Origin: Frigidibacter sp. SD6-1
GTDB taxonomy: Bacteria; Pseudomonadota; Alphaproteobacteria; Rhodobacterales; Rhodobacteraceae
Direction: 5' to 3'
Assembly: GCF_030143255.1 (NCBI RefSeq)
Contig: NZ_JARJNR010000001.1
Location: 558,001 to 622,000, forward strand
Length of the DNA: 64,000 nucleotides
The notes under the pieces are model-generated. The model worked only from the letters and a program-made list of their open reading frames with translations, was not told the DNA's origin and ran no database searches. This document shows, piece by piece, positions 34,262 to 42,516 of the stretch. The position numbers and the translations under genes are program-made. Numbering within the stretch: position 1 is the stretch's first letter; each line of letters begins with the position of its first letter.

Positions 34262-34800
34262 AGGCGCTGCTCGACGCCTGCGTGCTTTATCCGACCGTGC
34301 TCAGGCAGATTCTGATCGGTGCGGCGGCGGCAGGCCTCTATCGGCCGCTCTGGTCGGAGCGTATCCTCGAGGAATGGGCGCGGGCGACGGTGAAGCTGGG
34401 GCCGGGCGCCGAGGCGGTGGCGCGCGGCGAGATCGCTGCGCTGAAGGCGGCCTGGCCGGGCGCCTCGGTCGCGCCGGGGGCGGCGCTCCTCGGCCGGTTG
34501 TGGCTGCCCGATCCGGCGGACATTCATGTGCTGGCCGCTGCGATTGCCGGGGGGGCGGAGGCGATCGTGACCTTCAATGCGGCGGATTTCCCCCGCCAGA
34601 TCCTTGCCGAGGAGGAGCTTTTGCGGCTCGACCCCGATCAGCTGCTTCTGTCGCTTCATGATAGGGCATCGGACGTGGTGGCGGCGGTCTGCGAACGGGT
34701 GCGGGCCGAGGCGGAGCGCCTGTCGGGCGAGGGTCAGGAGATGCGTGCTCTATTGAAGCGGGCGAAGCTGCCGAAGCTTGGCAAGCGGCTGGCCGGGTAG
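34258..34800 (+). CDS. PIN-domain protein (RSP_2648-like family)
   Basis: The 180-aa protein has PIN nuclease acidic residues Asp6 (LLDACVLYP), a glutamate cluster (Glu34, Glu38, Glu39), Asp85/Asp88 (LPDPADIHVLAAAI) and Asp110 (TFNAADFP), consistent with a metal-dependent RNase. I recall similar Rhodobacter proteins being annotated as a separate PIN family named after RSP_2648. There is no antitoxin gene beside it. Instead it overlaps an rRNA methyltransferase by ATGA, so a housekeeping RNA role is more likely than a VapC-type toxin. The C-terminal third (about 125-180) is a charged helical extension. Confidence 0.8.
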   Translation: MKALLDACVLYPTVLRQILIGAAAAGLYRPLWSERILEEWARATVKLGPGAEAVARGEIAALKAAWPGASVAPGAALLGRLWLPDPADIHVLAAAIAGGAEAIVTFNAADFPRQILAEEELLRLDPDQLLLSLHDRASDVVAAVCERVRAEAERLSGEGQEMRALLKRAKLPKLGKRLAG

Positions 34801-34836
34801 GGGGGCTGCCGCCCCCGGCGCGCGCTCAGGCGCGCC
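34801..34836. terminator. Tandem GC hairpins between convergent PIN and xerD genes
   Basis: Hairpin one is GGGGGC (34801-34806)/GCCCCC (34811-34816) with loop TGCC. Hairpin two is GGCGCGC (34817-34823)/GCGCGCC (34830-34836). They start directly after the PIN stop codon and precede the TATTTG repeat. Confidence 0.6.
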
Positions 34837-34870
34837 TCCCCCGCAGGTATTTGGACCAAGATGAAGGGGG
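34836..34870 (+). repeat. TATTTG...CCAAGATGAAGG intergenic element, copy 4
   Basis: The core is GGTATTTGGACCAAGATGAA followed by GGGGG, preceded by CTCCCCCGCA. It differs from copy 1 (8601-8630) mainly at the two bases before CCAAG. It sits just before the xerD stop. Confidence 0.7.
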
Positions 34871-34873
34871 CGG

Positions 34874-35851
34874 TCAGTCCGTATCTTTTCGGCGGCGCGG
34901 TGGCGCGGGGGACCGCGCGAGCGGATGGTGGTCGAGGACCAGGGCCTTCAGTCGTTCGTCCAGCACATGGGTATAGATTTCGGTCGTGGCGATATCGGCA
35001 TGGCCGAGGAGCGTCTGGATCACCCTGAGGTCGGCGCCGCCTTCGAGGAGGTGGGTCGCGAACGCGTGGCGCAGCCGGTGGGGGGTGACCTCGGCGGGGG
35101 AGACGCCTGCCGCGATGGCGATCTCCTTCAGGAGCCGGTGGAAGACCTGGCGCGAGAGATGGCCGTCGGCGCCGCCCGCCGGGAAGAGGAAGCGCGAGGG
35201 CGCGGCGCGTCGGGCCAGGCGCGCCTCGTCCTCGGCCGCGTCGCGGGTGGCAAGCCAGGCGGCAAGCGCCGCACGCGCGGGCTGCGAGAGCGGCACCAGC
35301 CGTTCCTTGCCGCCTTTGCCCTTGACCATCAGCATCGCAGGATCGCCCCGCGCGGCTTGCACCGGCAGGCTGACCAGCTCGCTGACCCGCATGCCGGTCG
35401 CATAGAGCAGTTCCATCAGGCACAGGTTTCGCAGGCGTTCCACCGCCGTGCGTCCGCGCGCCTGGGCGGCCGCGAGGAGGGCGTTCACCTGATCGCGCGT
35501 GAGGCTTTTCGGCAGCCGCCGCTCGCGGCCCGGGCCGGAAAGGCGCAGCGCGGGATTGTCGGGGCGCCAGCCCTCTTCATAGGCGAAGCGGTACAATTGG
35601 CGGATCGCCGACAGGCGCCGGGCGCGGGTGGCGCGGCTCAGCCCCTCGGCGTCGCAGCGGGTGAGATAATCCTCGACCGCGGCCTGATCGGCGGTGTCGA
35701 GCGCAAGGCCGTGCGCCGAAAGCCAGTCGGCGAAGTCCTTCAGGTCGCGCCCGTAGGCAAGGAGCGTGTTGCGCGCCGCATCGCGTTCGGCCGCCTGGCC
35801 TTCGAGGAAGGCGCTGATCCAGCGCCCGGCAAGGGCCGCATCAGTCGCCAT
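34874..35851 (-). CDS. xerD: Site-specific tyrosine recombinase XerD
   Basis: The 325-aa tyrosine recombinase resolves chromosome dimers at dif with XerC. The N-terminal SAM-like core-binding domain (about 8-100) includes NTLLAYGRDLKDFADWL. The catalytic set is Arg155 (ATGMRVSEL), Lys in KGKGGKERLVPL, His258 and Arg261 (HRLRHAFATHLLEGG), His284 (LLGHADIATT) and Tyr293 (EIYTHV). It is chromosomal housekeeping and not an integrase, judging from the absence of att-like repeats or phage genes. It lies 3 nt downstream of a conserved exported protein gene on the same strand. Confidence 0.94.
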   Translation of the reverse strand: MATDAALAGRWISAFLEGQAAERDAARNTLLAYGRDLKDFADWLSAHGLALDTADQAAVEDYLTRCDAEGLSRATRARRLSAIRQLYRFAYEEGWRPDNPALRLSGPGRERRLPKSLTRDQVNALLAAAQARGRTAVERLRNLCLMELLYATGMRVSELVSLPVQAARGDPAMLMVKGKGGKERLVPLSQPARAALAAWLATRDAAEDEARLARRAAPSRFLFPAGGADGHLSRQVFHRLLKEIAIAAGVSPAEVTPHRLRHAFATHLLEGGADLRVIQTLLGHADIATTEIYTHVLDERLKALVLDHHPLARSPAPPRRRKDTD

Positions 35852-35854
35852 CGG

Positions 35855-37453
35855 TCAGCCGCGCCGCTCGAGGAGGAGGAGGTCAAGCGCCGCCTGCCGC
35901 GCTGCCTGCTCAAGCCCGACCTTGCGCAGAAGTGCAAGGCCGCCAGTGACATCCCTCAGATCGCCGCTCGCCCCTTGCGTCACCGCATCGATGGCCTTCA
36001 GGATCGCCTCGCCAAGCTTGTTGTCGGCAAGCAGCGTGGCCATTCCGGGCGGCAGCGGCGGCTCCGGGTCGGAAAAGGCACGCTGGATGGCAACGCCGAG
36101 CTGATCGGGCGGGGTAAGGCCGGTCGTGTCGCCCCGGGCCACGCCGATCAGGAACCGTTCAGCCATGTCCGCAGGCGCGCGGCGGTTGGCGAGCGCCTCG
36201 TAGGCCTGTGACAGAAGCGCCACCCGGAACGCGAGCGCACCCGCCTCGTCCTCGAGCCCGGCACTTGCAAGCCGCACGCCGAAGAGTTCGGCGAAGGGCA
36301 CCTCCAGTTCCAGCGGCACCATCTGCGCCCAGGCGGCCTCAAGCGCGGCTTCCGTCGCGGCCGGATCGCCCTCGGCAAGCGCCTGATCGAGCGCCTGAAC
36401 CGCCTTCACCCTCTCCCATACCCCGCCAGAGGCGGCGGCGCGCTGTTCGGAATAAAGGCCCATCAGCCGGTTGGGCGGGATCGCACCGACACGCGCCAGC
36501 CGCTCGCCCGCCTCGATCCGCGCCTTCCAGCCGCTGTTCGAGCGCAGGTCAGCCTGGGCGAAGGCAACCGGCAGGGTGACGGTCGGCATCGGCTGGCCGA
36601 TCGCCTCCATCATCCTAAGCACGAGGGGCGAGGGCCGGTCGGGCAGGGGCAGGTCCTCGGCACCGTCGGCAAGCTCGGGGTCGAGGAAGCGCGCAAGCAG
36701 CTCCGCCATGGCCGGGTCGATGGTGCCGAGCGTCTCGCCGGTCCTGAGCGCGAGCGCGGCGGCATTCCAGTCGCCGCCGCGCGCGAGGCAGAAGATGCGG
36801 GCGGGAAAAGTCGGCGCGATGTCGGGCGTGGCGCGCATCACCCGGCAGGCCCGATCTTCCTCGCCCACCAGAAGCGAGGCGTCGAACCAGCGGCGAAAGC
36901 TCTCGGGATCGGGCTTGGCCATCAGCTCGAGGATCGCGAGTGCCGGTTCCAGTGCGCCGAGGTCGAGAAGCCGGTCGATCCGGGCGAGGAAAAGCGCGTT
37001 CTGCGGATCGCCGTCGGCGGGGGGCGACAGTTCGGTGATGAGCAGCGTATGAAGAAGCGCGCGCATGGCGGGCAGCGTGTCGGGCCGCTCTGCCCGGAGA
37101 AGGCGCGCTAGATCGGCCGAAGGCGTCGTGCCCCAGAGCGAGGGCGGCAGGCCGGACCGGGCCGCACTGACGAGGCCGAGCGCGACCGGCGCCTGGCGAT
37201 TGAGCGGCGTGACGGTGATTGCACCGGCAGGCGGCGGCGCGAGGCCGACCGGCGCGGCGGACCCGCCCTGCGGTTGCGGCTGGGCGATCGGCCCGCGGGG
37301 CAGGGTGGCAGGCGTTGCGACCGATTGCGACAGCCAGTCGATGGCCGACAGGGGCGCCGGATCGGCGCCTTCGCCGCGCGCGACGTCGGCCCCCCAGAAG
37401 ATCGCCAGGCCGAGGCTCAGGGCCCGGGCCGCCCGTTCAGTTCCCTTCGACAT
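35855..37453 (-). CDS. Conserved exported hypothetical protein upstream of xerD
   Basis: The 532-aa protein has a plausible N-terminal export signal (ARALSLGLAIFWGADVARGE), a Pro/Gln/Ala-rich stretch (about 48-80), then a long helical region rich in Ala and Leu that may form TPR-like repeats (AILELMAKPDPESFRRW and similar). I recognise no catalytic motif. It is probably periplasmic. Its start overlaps the end of a 46-aa membrane protein gene by 17 nt, and xerD follows 3 nt after it. Conserved linkage to xerD suggests a cell-envelope or division role, but this is inference. Confidence 0.72.
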   Translation of the reverse strand: MSKGTERAARALSLGLAIFWGADVARGEGADPAPLSAIDWLSQSVATPATLPRGPIAQPQPQGGSAAPVGLAPPPAGAITVTPLNRQAPVALGLVSAARSGLPPSLWGTTPSADLARLLRAERPDTLPAMRALLHTLLITELSPPADGDPQNALFLARIDRLLDLGALEPALAILELMAKPDPESFRRWFDASLLVGEEDRACRVMRATPDIAPTFPARIFCLARGGDWNAAALALRTGETLGTIDPAMAELLARFLDPELADGAEDLPLPDRPSPLVLRMMEAIGQPMPTVTLPVAFAQADLRSNSGWKARIEAGERLARVGAIPPNRLMGLYSEQRAAASGGVWERVKAVQALDQALAEGDPAATEAALEAAWAQMVPLELEVPFAELFGVRLASAGLEDEAGALAFRVALLSQAYEALANRRAPADMAERFLIGVARGDTTGLTPPDQLGVAIQRAFSDPEPPLPPGMATLLADNKLGEAILKAIDAVTQGASGDLRDVTGGLALLRKVGLEQAARQAALDLLLLERRG

Positions 37454-37577
37454 TCAGCTCGACCGGTTGCACCACGTCCCCCTGCTCAGGCGAAAGATCG
37501 CCGAGATAGGCGAAGGCCACAAGCCCGAGAAATCCGACGATGGCCAGCGTGACGAGGGCCTTGAAGATGCGAAACAT
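37437..37577 (-). CDS. Tiny single-span membrane protein
   Basis: The 46-aa protein starts MFRIFKALVTLAIVGFLGLV and continues AFAYLGDLSPEQGDVVQPVE, with one membrane helix and a short acidic periplasmic tail. I recognise the YLGDLSPxQ pattern from similar small Rhodobacterales proteins. Its last 17 nt overlap the start of the exported 532-aa protein, which implies coupled translation. It is divergent from aroK (174-nt gap). Function is unknown. Confidence 0.7.
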   Translation of the reverse strand: MFRIFKALVTLAIVGFLGLVAFAYLGDLSPEQGDVVQPVELNVEGN

Positions 37578-37751
37578 GTAAGCCTGCCTGTTCTTGCCGC
37601 CTGACCTGGCGCCCGAAGAGGCGGCGGCTGCGCGGATATCGGGGCACTTTATATATGGCTTTTTCGGCGAGATCACGCCATTGAGGGCAAAAAGCCGCGC
37701 GCCGGGCGTGAAAAGCGGGAAATCGCCGCCTGTCCGCCGCGACCGGCCGCT

Positions 37752-38321
37752 ATGGGGGGCGGATTGGCCTATGCGCTGAGACATACGGTGGCTCTCATCG
37801 GCATGATGGGTGCGGGAAAGACCGCGGTCGGCAATGCGTTGGCGCGGTCACTGGGCGTGCCGTTCCTCGATTCCGACGAGGAGATCGTTCGCGCCGCGCA
37901 AATGAGCGTGGCCGAGATCTTTGCCCGCGATGGCGAGGCCTTTTTCCGCGCCCGCGAGACGGAAGTGCTGGCACGGCTCCTGTCGGGCGCGCCTTGCGTG
38001 CTCTCGACCGGCGGCGGGGCGTTCCTGGCGGAGCGCAACCGGGCGCTCATTGCCGAGAAGGGCGCGGCGGTCTGGCTGAAGGCCGATCTGGAGCTTCTGT
38101 GGCAGCGCGTCCGCCACAAGACGACGCGCCCGCTTCTGCATACACCCGATCCCAAGCGCACGCTGAGCGATCTCTTGGACGCGCGGGCGCCCACCTATGC
38201 GCTGGCGGGCGTGGTGGTGGAGGCCGAGCCCGATTTGACGGTTGACGACATGGCCGCGAAGGTCTTGAAGGCGCTCATCCTTCATGGCGATGTGGTGGAA
38301 CGGAATGAGCGGCAGCACTGA
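37752..38321 (+). CDS. aroK: Shikimate kinase
   Basis: The 189-aa P-loop kinase phosphorylates shikimate at the 3-OH. It shows Walker A GMMGAGKTAVG (about 17-27), DSDEEIVRAAQMSVAEIFAR with shikimate-binding Asp residues, FFRARETEVLARLL, STGGGAFLAERNR, and the lid region with RPLLHTPDPK. It overlaps aroB by 17 nt, giving the aroKB operon common in alphaproteobacteria. Confidence 0.95.
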   Translation: MGGGLAYALRHTVALIGMMGAGKTAVGNALARSLGVPFLDSDEEIVRAAQMSVAEIFARDGEAFFRARETEVLARLLSGAPCVLSTGGGAFLAERNRALIAEKGAAVWLKADLELLWQRVRHKTTRPLLHTPDPKRTLSDLLDARAPTYALAGVVVEAEPDLTVDDMAAKVLKALILHGDVVERNERQH

Positions 38322-39423
38322 TACGGTACACGTCGATCTCGGCGCCCGGTCCTATGACGTGCGGATCGGCGCGGGGCTGATCGCGCGGGCGGGGGAGGAA
38401 ATTCGCCCGCACCTCCGGCGACCACGCGTCGCGGTCATCACCGATGAGACCGTGGGTCCGCTGCATCTTGAGGCCTTGCGGTCGGGGCTGGGCGATATTG
38501 CCATGACCGCGCTCGCCCTTCCGGCAGGCGAGGCGACCAAGGGCTGGCCGGAGTTCAGCCGCGCGGTCGAATGGCTCTTGTCCGAGAAGGTCGAGCGCAA
38601 GGATGTGGTCGTGGCTTTCGGGGGCGGCGTCATCGGCGATCTGGTCGGATTTGCGTCCGCCGTCCTCAGGCGCGGCGTGCGCTTCGTGCAAATACCGACG
38701 ACTCTGCTTGCGCAGGTCGACAGTTCGGTCGGCGGCAAGACCGGCATCAACTCGGCCCATGGCAAGAACCTGATCGGCGCCTTTCATCAGCCGTCGCTGG
38801 TCTTGGCGGACATAGATGTTCTTGGAACGCTCGCCCCCCGCGATTTCCTCGCGGGCTATGGCGAGGTGGTGAAATACGGGCTTCTGGGCGATGCCGCCTT
38901 CTTCGACTGGCTGGAGGGTCATGGGCCATCCGCCGCGCAGGGCGATCTGGCCGCGCGGCAGCGGGCCGTCACCCATTCGGTGACGATGAAGGCGCGGATC
39001 GTCGAGCGCGACGAGACCGAGGAGGGCGAGCGCGCGCTTCTCAATCTTGGCCATACCTTCTGCCACGCGCTCGAGGCCGCGACCGGCTATTCCGACCGGC
39101 TTCTGCATGGCGAAGGCGTGGCGATCGGCTGCGCGCTGGCGTTCGAACTGTCGCAGCGCCTTGGCCTGTGTCCGCAGGAGGCGCCAAGCCGGGTCCGGGC
39201 GCATCTGAAGGCGATGGGCATGAAATGCGATCTTGCCGACATTCCGGGCGATCTGCCCGGGGCCGAGGGGCTGATCGCGCTGATGGGACAGGACAAGAAG
39301 GTGGTCGACGGCCGCCTGCGCTTCATCCTCGCCCGCGGCATCGGCGCGGCCTTCGTGGCCGACGGGGTGGATATGGCGGTGGTGAAGTCGGTTCTGGAAG
39401 CGGCGCTCCGGTCGCGTACCTGA
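38305..39423 (+). CDS. aroB: 3-dehydroquinate synthase
   Basis: The 372-aa NAD- and metal-dependent enzyme converts DAHP to 3-dehydroquinate. It shows FGGGVIGDLVGFASAVLRRG, QIPTTLLAQVDSSVGGKTGI, HGKNLIGAFHQPSLVLADID, GYGEVVKYGLLGD, the metal-ligand region NLGHTFCHALEAATGY and LHGEGVAIG, and a GQDKKVVDG loop. The start at 38305 lies inside the aroK end; a longer frame to 38284 is possible but less like the family. Confidence 0.95.
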   Translation: MSGSTDTVHVDLGARSYDVRIGAGLIARAGEEIRPHLRRPRVAVITDETVGPLHLEALRSGLGDIAMTALALPAGEATKGWPEFSRAVEWLLSEKVERKDVVVAFGGGVIGDLVGFASAVLRRGVRFVQIPTTLLAQVDSSVGGKTGINSAHGKNLIGAFHQPSLVLADIDVLGTLAPRDFLAGYGEVVKYGLLGDAAFFDWLEGHGPSAAQGDLAARQRAVTHSVTMKARIVERDETEEGERALLNLGHTFCHALEAATGYSDRLLHGEGVAIGCALAFELSQRLGLCPQEAPSRVRAHLKAMGMKCDLADIPGDLPGAEGLIALMGQDKKVVDGRLRFILARGIGAAFVADGVDMAVVKSVLEAALRSRT

Positions 39424-39562
39424 CGATCCCGCCCGGGTCTATTGCGGCCGGTCACGCTGCTCTTCCCCGGGTCGATGCTCGAGGAGGTCGCCCGGCTTGT
39501 ATGACGCCGGTCTGAAGAAAGAGCCAAGCCGCAAGACCGCTGGGTCCGCTTTGAGCCCTGAA

Positions 39563-40042
39563 CTACTCTACTTCGTCAGCATCCCAAGCCGACTGCCAAA
39601 AAGAAATTTGATAATCCCATAGCTCGTCAAGGTCATCTGGAACGCAAAACTCAACCGTGCAAGGCCGGTCCGGAAACTGGTTTCGCAGCTTTGCCTCCCA
39701 CATTTCCTTCACGATGTTCCCGATGAAAAGCAGTTTGTCTGCAGACAGGTTGTCCTCATCATGGATGTGTAGATCGGCCAAATGCCAATGGTTGAGGACC
39801 CACTCAACTCCTTTTGGCGTAGAGCCTACTTGGTTTTCAAAGCTTTCGATGTTTTCTTTGCCAACGCCTTCGATAAGTATGTACTTGCCTACCGCTTCAA
39901 ATCTCGGCCACAAAAGAGCCGCGTAACCGACTGCCAGTTTGTAGTTGCCTTCGCATTCTGCCCAAGTTTCAAGCGGTATCCCGGCACCGTTGTTCCACGC
40001 TCCAAGCTCGTCGGTCATGCTTTTTGGGGTTTGATGCGGCAT
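39563..40042 (-). CDS. Orphan acidic protein in a low-GC islet
   Basis: The 159-aa soluble protein is rich in Trp, Asp and Glu and has no signal peptide or membrane segment. It includes GNYKLAVGYAALLWPRFEAV, a region LNHWHLADLHIHDEDNLSAD with four His, and CVPDDLDELWDYQISFWQSA near the C-terminus. I recognise no family. Base composition is close to half GC over the whole stretch, while the neighbouring genes are clearly GC-rich, which suggests recent acquisition. The ATG at 40042 has AGGGAT upstream; an ATG at 40018 is the alternative. An immunity-type or phage-derived protein is possible, without evidence. Confidence 0.6.
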   Translation of the reverse strand: MPHQTPKSMTDELGAWNNGAGIPLETWAECEGNYKLAVGYAALLWPRFEAVGKYILIEGVGKENIESFENQVGSTPKGVEWVLNHWHLADLHIHDEDNLSADKLLFIGNIVKEMWEAKLRNQFPDRPCTVEFCVPDDLDELWDYQISFWQSAWDADEVE

Positions 40043-40145
40043 TTCACTGATCCCTGCTTAACACCATAGCGATTGGACTATCAGACCTAAATCGTCAACG
40101 CCCACTCCGTCCGCATTGCGGAATCACAAGGTTTCACAACATCGC

Positions 40146-40172
40146 AAAAAAGGCGGAGCCACCGGCTCCGCC
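40146..40172 (-). terminator. Intrinsic terminator downstream of amtB
   Basis: Arms GGCGGAGCC (40152-40160) and GGCTCCGCC (40164-40172) form 9 bp with a 3-nt loop. On the minus strand the hairpin is followed by a six-base T run (40151-40146). It is 20 nt past the amtB stop. Confidence 0.92.
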
Positions 40173-40192
40173 CAGTCTCCCCATACAGGGGC

Positions 40193-41383
40193 TCAGGAAT
40201 TCAGGTCGTAGGCGCGCTCGCCATGGCTTGCGAGGTCGAGGCCGTTGTATTCCGCCTCCTGATCGACCCGCATCGGGAAGACCAGCGCGGTGAGTTTCGC
40301 CAGCACATAGCTCGCGCCAAGCGTCCAGGCCCCGACGATCAGCAGGGCGCCCGCCTGTGCCGTCCAGCTGCCCGCGCCAAGGGCCGCAATCATCAGCGTG
40401 CCGAAGATGCCGCCGACGCCATGGACGGCGAAGACATCGAGCGTATCGTCGATCTTCAGCCGGTTGCGGATCAGCGCCACCGCTTCCTGGCAGAGAATGC
40501 CCGCGATCCCGCCGATCAGCAGCGCAGCCCAGGGGCCGACATAGCCCGAGGCAGGCGTGATCGAGGCGAGGCCGGCAATCGTGCCGGTAACGATGCCCAC
40601 AAGCGAGGCGCGGCCGAACTTGACCCGCTCCCACAGCGCCCAGCTGAGCGACGCGGCGGCGGCGGAGAGATGCGTCACCGTGATCGCCATCGCCGCCTGA
40701 CCGTTCGCGGCCAGCGCCGAGCCGCCGTTGAAGCCGAACCAGCCGACCCAGAGCAGCCCCGCGCCGATCGCCACAAGCCCCGGCGCATGGGGCGGCGTGG
40801 TGCGGTTGCGGCGCGGGCCGATCATCACGGCCAGAAGCAATGCAGCAAGGCCTGCCGTCTCATGCACCACGATCCCGCCCGCGAAATCCTTCGTGCCAAT
40901 GTCGCCAAATATCCCGCCATCGGCCAGAAAACCGCTGCCCCAGATCCAGTGGGCGACCGGCGCATAGACGAAAAGCATCCAGAGCGCGGAAAAGACCATG
41001 ACGAAGGCGAAGGACACGCGTTCGGCGAAGGCGCCAAGGAAGAGGGCAGGAGTGATGATCGCGAAAGTCATCTGGAAGGCGAAGAAGGCCATCTCCGGCA
41101 GGGCGCCGGTCAGCGTTTCGGTCGTGACGCCCGACAGGCCCGCGCGCGCCAGCCCGCCCCAGAGGCTGCCCCAGCTGCCCTCTGTGCCGCCAAAGGCGAT
41201 GCTGTAGCCCGCCACGAACCACAAGACGCTCATCAGGGCTGCAATGGCGAAGCACTGCATGAAGACCGACAGCACGTTCCGCGCCCGGACGAGCCCGCCA
41301 TAGAAGAGCGCCAGCCCCGGCAGGGTCATCATCAGGACCATCGCGGTGGAGAAAAGGACAAAGGCGGTATCGGCGGCGGACAT
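40193..41383 (-). CDS. amtB: Ammonium transporter, Amt family
   Basis: The 396-aa membrane protein has about 11 TM segments. It starts MSAADTAFVLFSTAMVLMMT with LPGLALFYGGLVRARNVLS, contains the family signature region DFAGGIVVHETAGLAALLLA, and has the twin pore histidine motifs VAHWIWGSG/IVVHE and VFAVHGVGGIFGTLMIA. The start at 41383 has GGAG about 7 nt upstream; the longer frame is not Amt-like. No glnK gene is adjacent, unlike the usual glnK-amtB pair. The 166-nt gap upstream likely holds its promoter, but I see no clear sigma-54 element. Confidence 0.92.
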   Translation of the reverse strand: MSAADTAFVLFSTAMVLMMTLPGLALFYGGLVRARNVLSVFMQCFAIAALMSVLWFVAGYSIAFGGTEGSWGSLWGGLARAGLSGVTTETLTGALPEMAFFAFQMTFAIITPALFLGAFAERVSFAFVMVFSALWMLFVYAPVAHWIWGSGFLADGGIFGDIGTKDFAGGIVVHETAGLAALLLAVMIGPRRNRTTPPHAPGLVAIGAGLLWVGWFGFNGGSALAANGQAAMAITVTHLSAAAASLSWALWERVKFGRASLVGIVTGTIAGLASITPASGYVGPWAALLIGGIAGILCQEAVALIRNRLKIDDTLDVFAVHGVGGIFGTLMIAALGAGSWTAQAGALLIVGAWTLGASYVLAKLTALVFPMRVDQEAEYNGLDLASHGERAYDLNS

Positions 41384-41549
41384 GGTTTCTCCGATCGGCA
41401 CTGATCTGCAAGCGGCAGAAAGCCGGATCCCGCTGCCCGTGAAAGCGGCATGCGCGGTCTGGACGCTCAAAACCGGGGCAGTTTACGGAACGCCCGAAAA
41501 TTGGGCGGCTCCGAGCGGCATGTGCCGGAAGATCGGGCGCCCGGAAAAG

Positions 41550-42020
41550 TCAGAGTGCCGAGAGCAAGAGAGCCAGCGCACGGTCGACGGTCTGCGACCG
41601 GACCTGCGCGCGGCCCAAGGGGCCGAAGTCGATGGTTTCGGTGCGCGTCACCCGCCCCGCGGCGGCGAGGCCGAAACAGACCCGTCCTTCGGGCTTGAAC
41701 TCCGACCCGCCCGGCCCGGCGATGCCGGTGACCGCAACGGCAAGTGTGGCGCCAGAGCGTGCAAGCGCCCCCTCGGCCATTTCGCGCGCCACTTCCTCGC
41801 TGACGGCGCCGTGGGCATCGAGCGTAGCGGCGCTGACGCCCAGCATCGCCTGCTTGGCCGCGTTCGAATAGGTCACGAAGCCCCGGTCGAAGATCGCGGA
41901 CGAGCCTGCCACGTCAGTGATCGCTGCCGCGATCATCCCGCCGGTGCAGCTTTCGGCGGTCGCAATGGCCGCCCCTGCGGCCCTGGCCCTTTCCAGAAGC
42001 GTGACGGCGGCAGGACGCAT
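41550..42020 (-). CDS. pncC: CinA-family nicotinamide-nucleotide amidohydrolase
   Basis: The 156-aa stand-alone CinA C-terminal domain (PncC) deamidates nicotinamide mononucleotide in NAD recycling. It shows ATAESCTGGMIAAAITDVAG, FDRGFVTYSNAAKQAMLGVS, HGAVSEEVAREMAEGA and AVAVTGIAGPGGSEFKPEGR. The ATG at 42020 is the family start. The pgpA stop lies 2 nt upstream, and ispDF-pgpA-pncC form a tight operon on the minus strand. Confidence 0.92.
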   Translation of the reverse strand: MRPAAVTLLERARAAGAAIATAESCTGGMIAAAITDVAGSSAIFDRGFVTYSNAAKQAMLGVSAATLDAHGAVSEEVAREMAEGALARSGATLAVAVTGIAGPGGSEFKPEGRVCFGLAAAGRVTRTETIDFGPLGRAQVRSQTVDRALALLLSAL

Positions 42021-42021
42021 C

Positions 42022-42516
42022 TCAGGACCACAGATGCGGCGCGTGCCAAAGGACGCCCGCCGCGAGTGTCGCAAGCCCCGCGAAGAGCCCGGCCCAGAGA
42101 TCGTCGATCATCACCCCGGCCGCATCGCCGCGCGCATCCGCCCGCCCGACCAGCCAGGGTTTCCAGATGTCGAAGAGCCGGAAGAAGAGGAAGGCCGCGA
42201 GCGGCGCGGGCCAGGGCAACCAGCCCTCCCAGCCGCGCGCCCAGAAGGCGAGGGATGGCAGGAGGAGCGCGATCCACTGGCCCGCCACCTCGTCGATCAC
42301 TACTTCTGACGGGTCGTCGCCTGGCCGGTCGGCCAAGAGCTGCGTGCAGACGACAAAGCCGGCCCACGTGACAGCACATGTCGCCAGCAAGAGCCCCGGG
42401 AAACCCGCATACCTGTCGATCGCCCAGCCCAGAAGCACGGCGCCGAGCGACCCCCAGGTGCCGGGCGCGGGGCGCATCAGCCCAAGACCGAAGAACGTGG
42501 CAAGAAGCCGGATCAT
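42022..42516 (-). CDS. pgpA: Phosphatidylglycerophosphatase A
   Basis: The 164-aa inner-membrane protein dephosphorylates phosphatidylglycerol phosphate. PgpA motifs are [36 protein letters not shown] with the metal-binding acidic residues, [16 protein letters not shown] and [15 protein letters not shown]. There are about four hydrophobic segments. Its start overlaps the ispDF stop by 4 nt. Confidence 0.94.
   Translation of the reverse strand: MIRLLATFFGLGLMRPAPGTWGSLGAVLLGWAIDRYAGFPGLLLATCAVTWAGFVVCTQLLADRPGDDPSEVVIDEVAGQWIALLLPSLAFWARGWEGWLPWPAPLAAFLFFRLFDIWKPWLVGRADARGDAAGVMIDDLWAGLFAGLATLAAGVLWHAPHLWS

Noticed and set aside
34258-34800. PIN gene as toxin of a VapBC pair
   Set aside because: No antitoxin-sized gene precedes or follows it; the upstream overlapping gene is an rRNA methyltransferase.
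34874-35851. Tyrosine recombinase as integrase of a mobile element
   Set aside because: The sequence is XerD-like, sits in a housekeeping operon, and no att repeats, tRNA junction or phage genes flank it.
41384-41549. Sigma-54 promoter upstream of amtB
   Set aside because: No GG-N10-GC pair with TGGCAC/TTGC character at the right spacing; also unexpected given the NtrC without GAFTGA.
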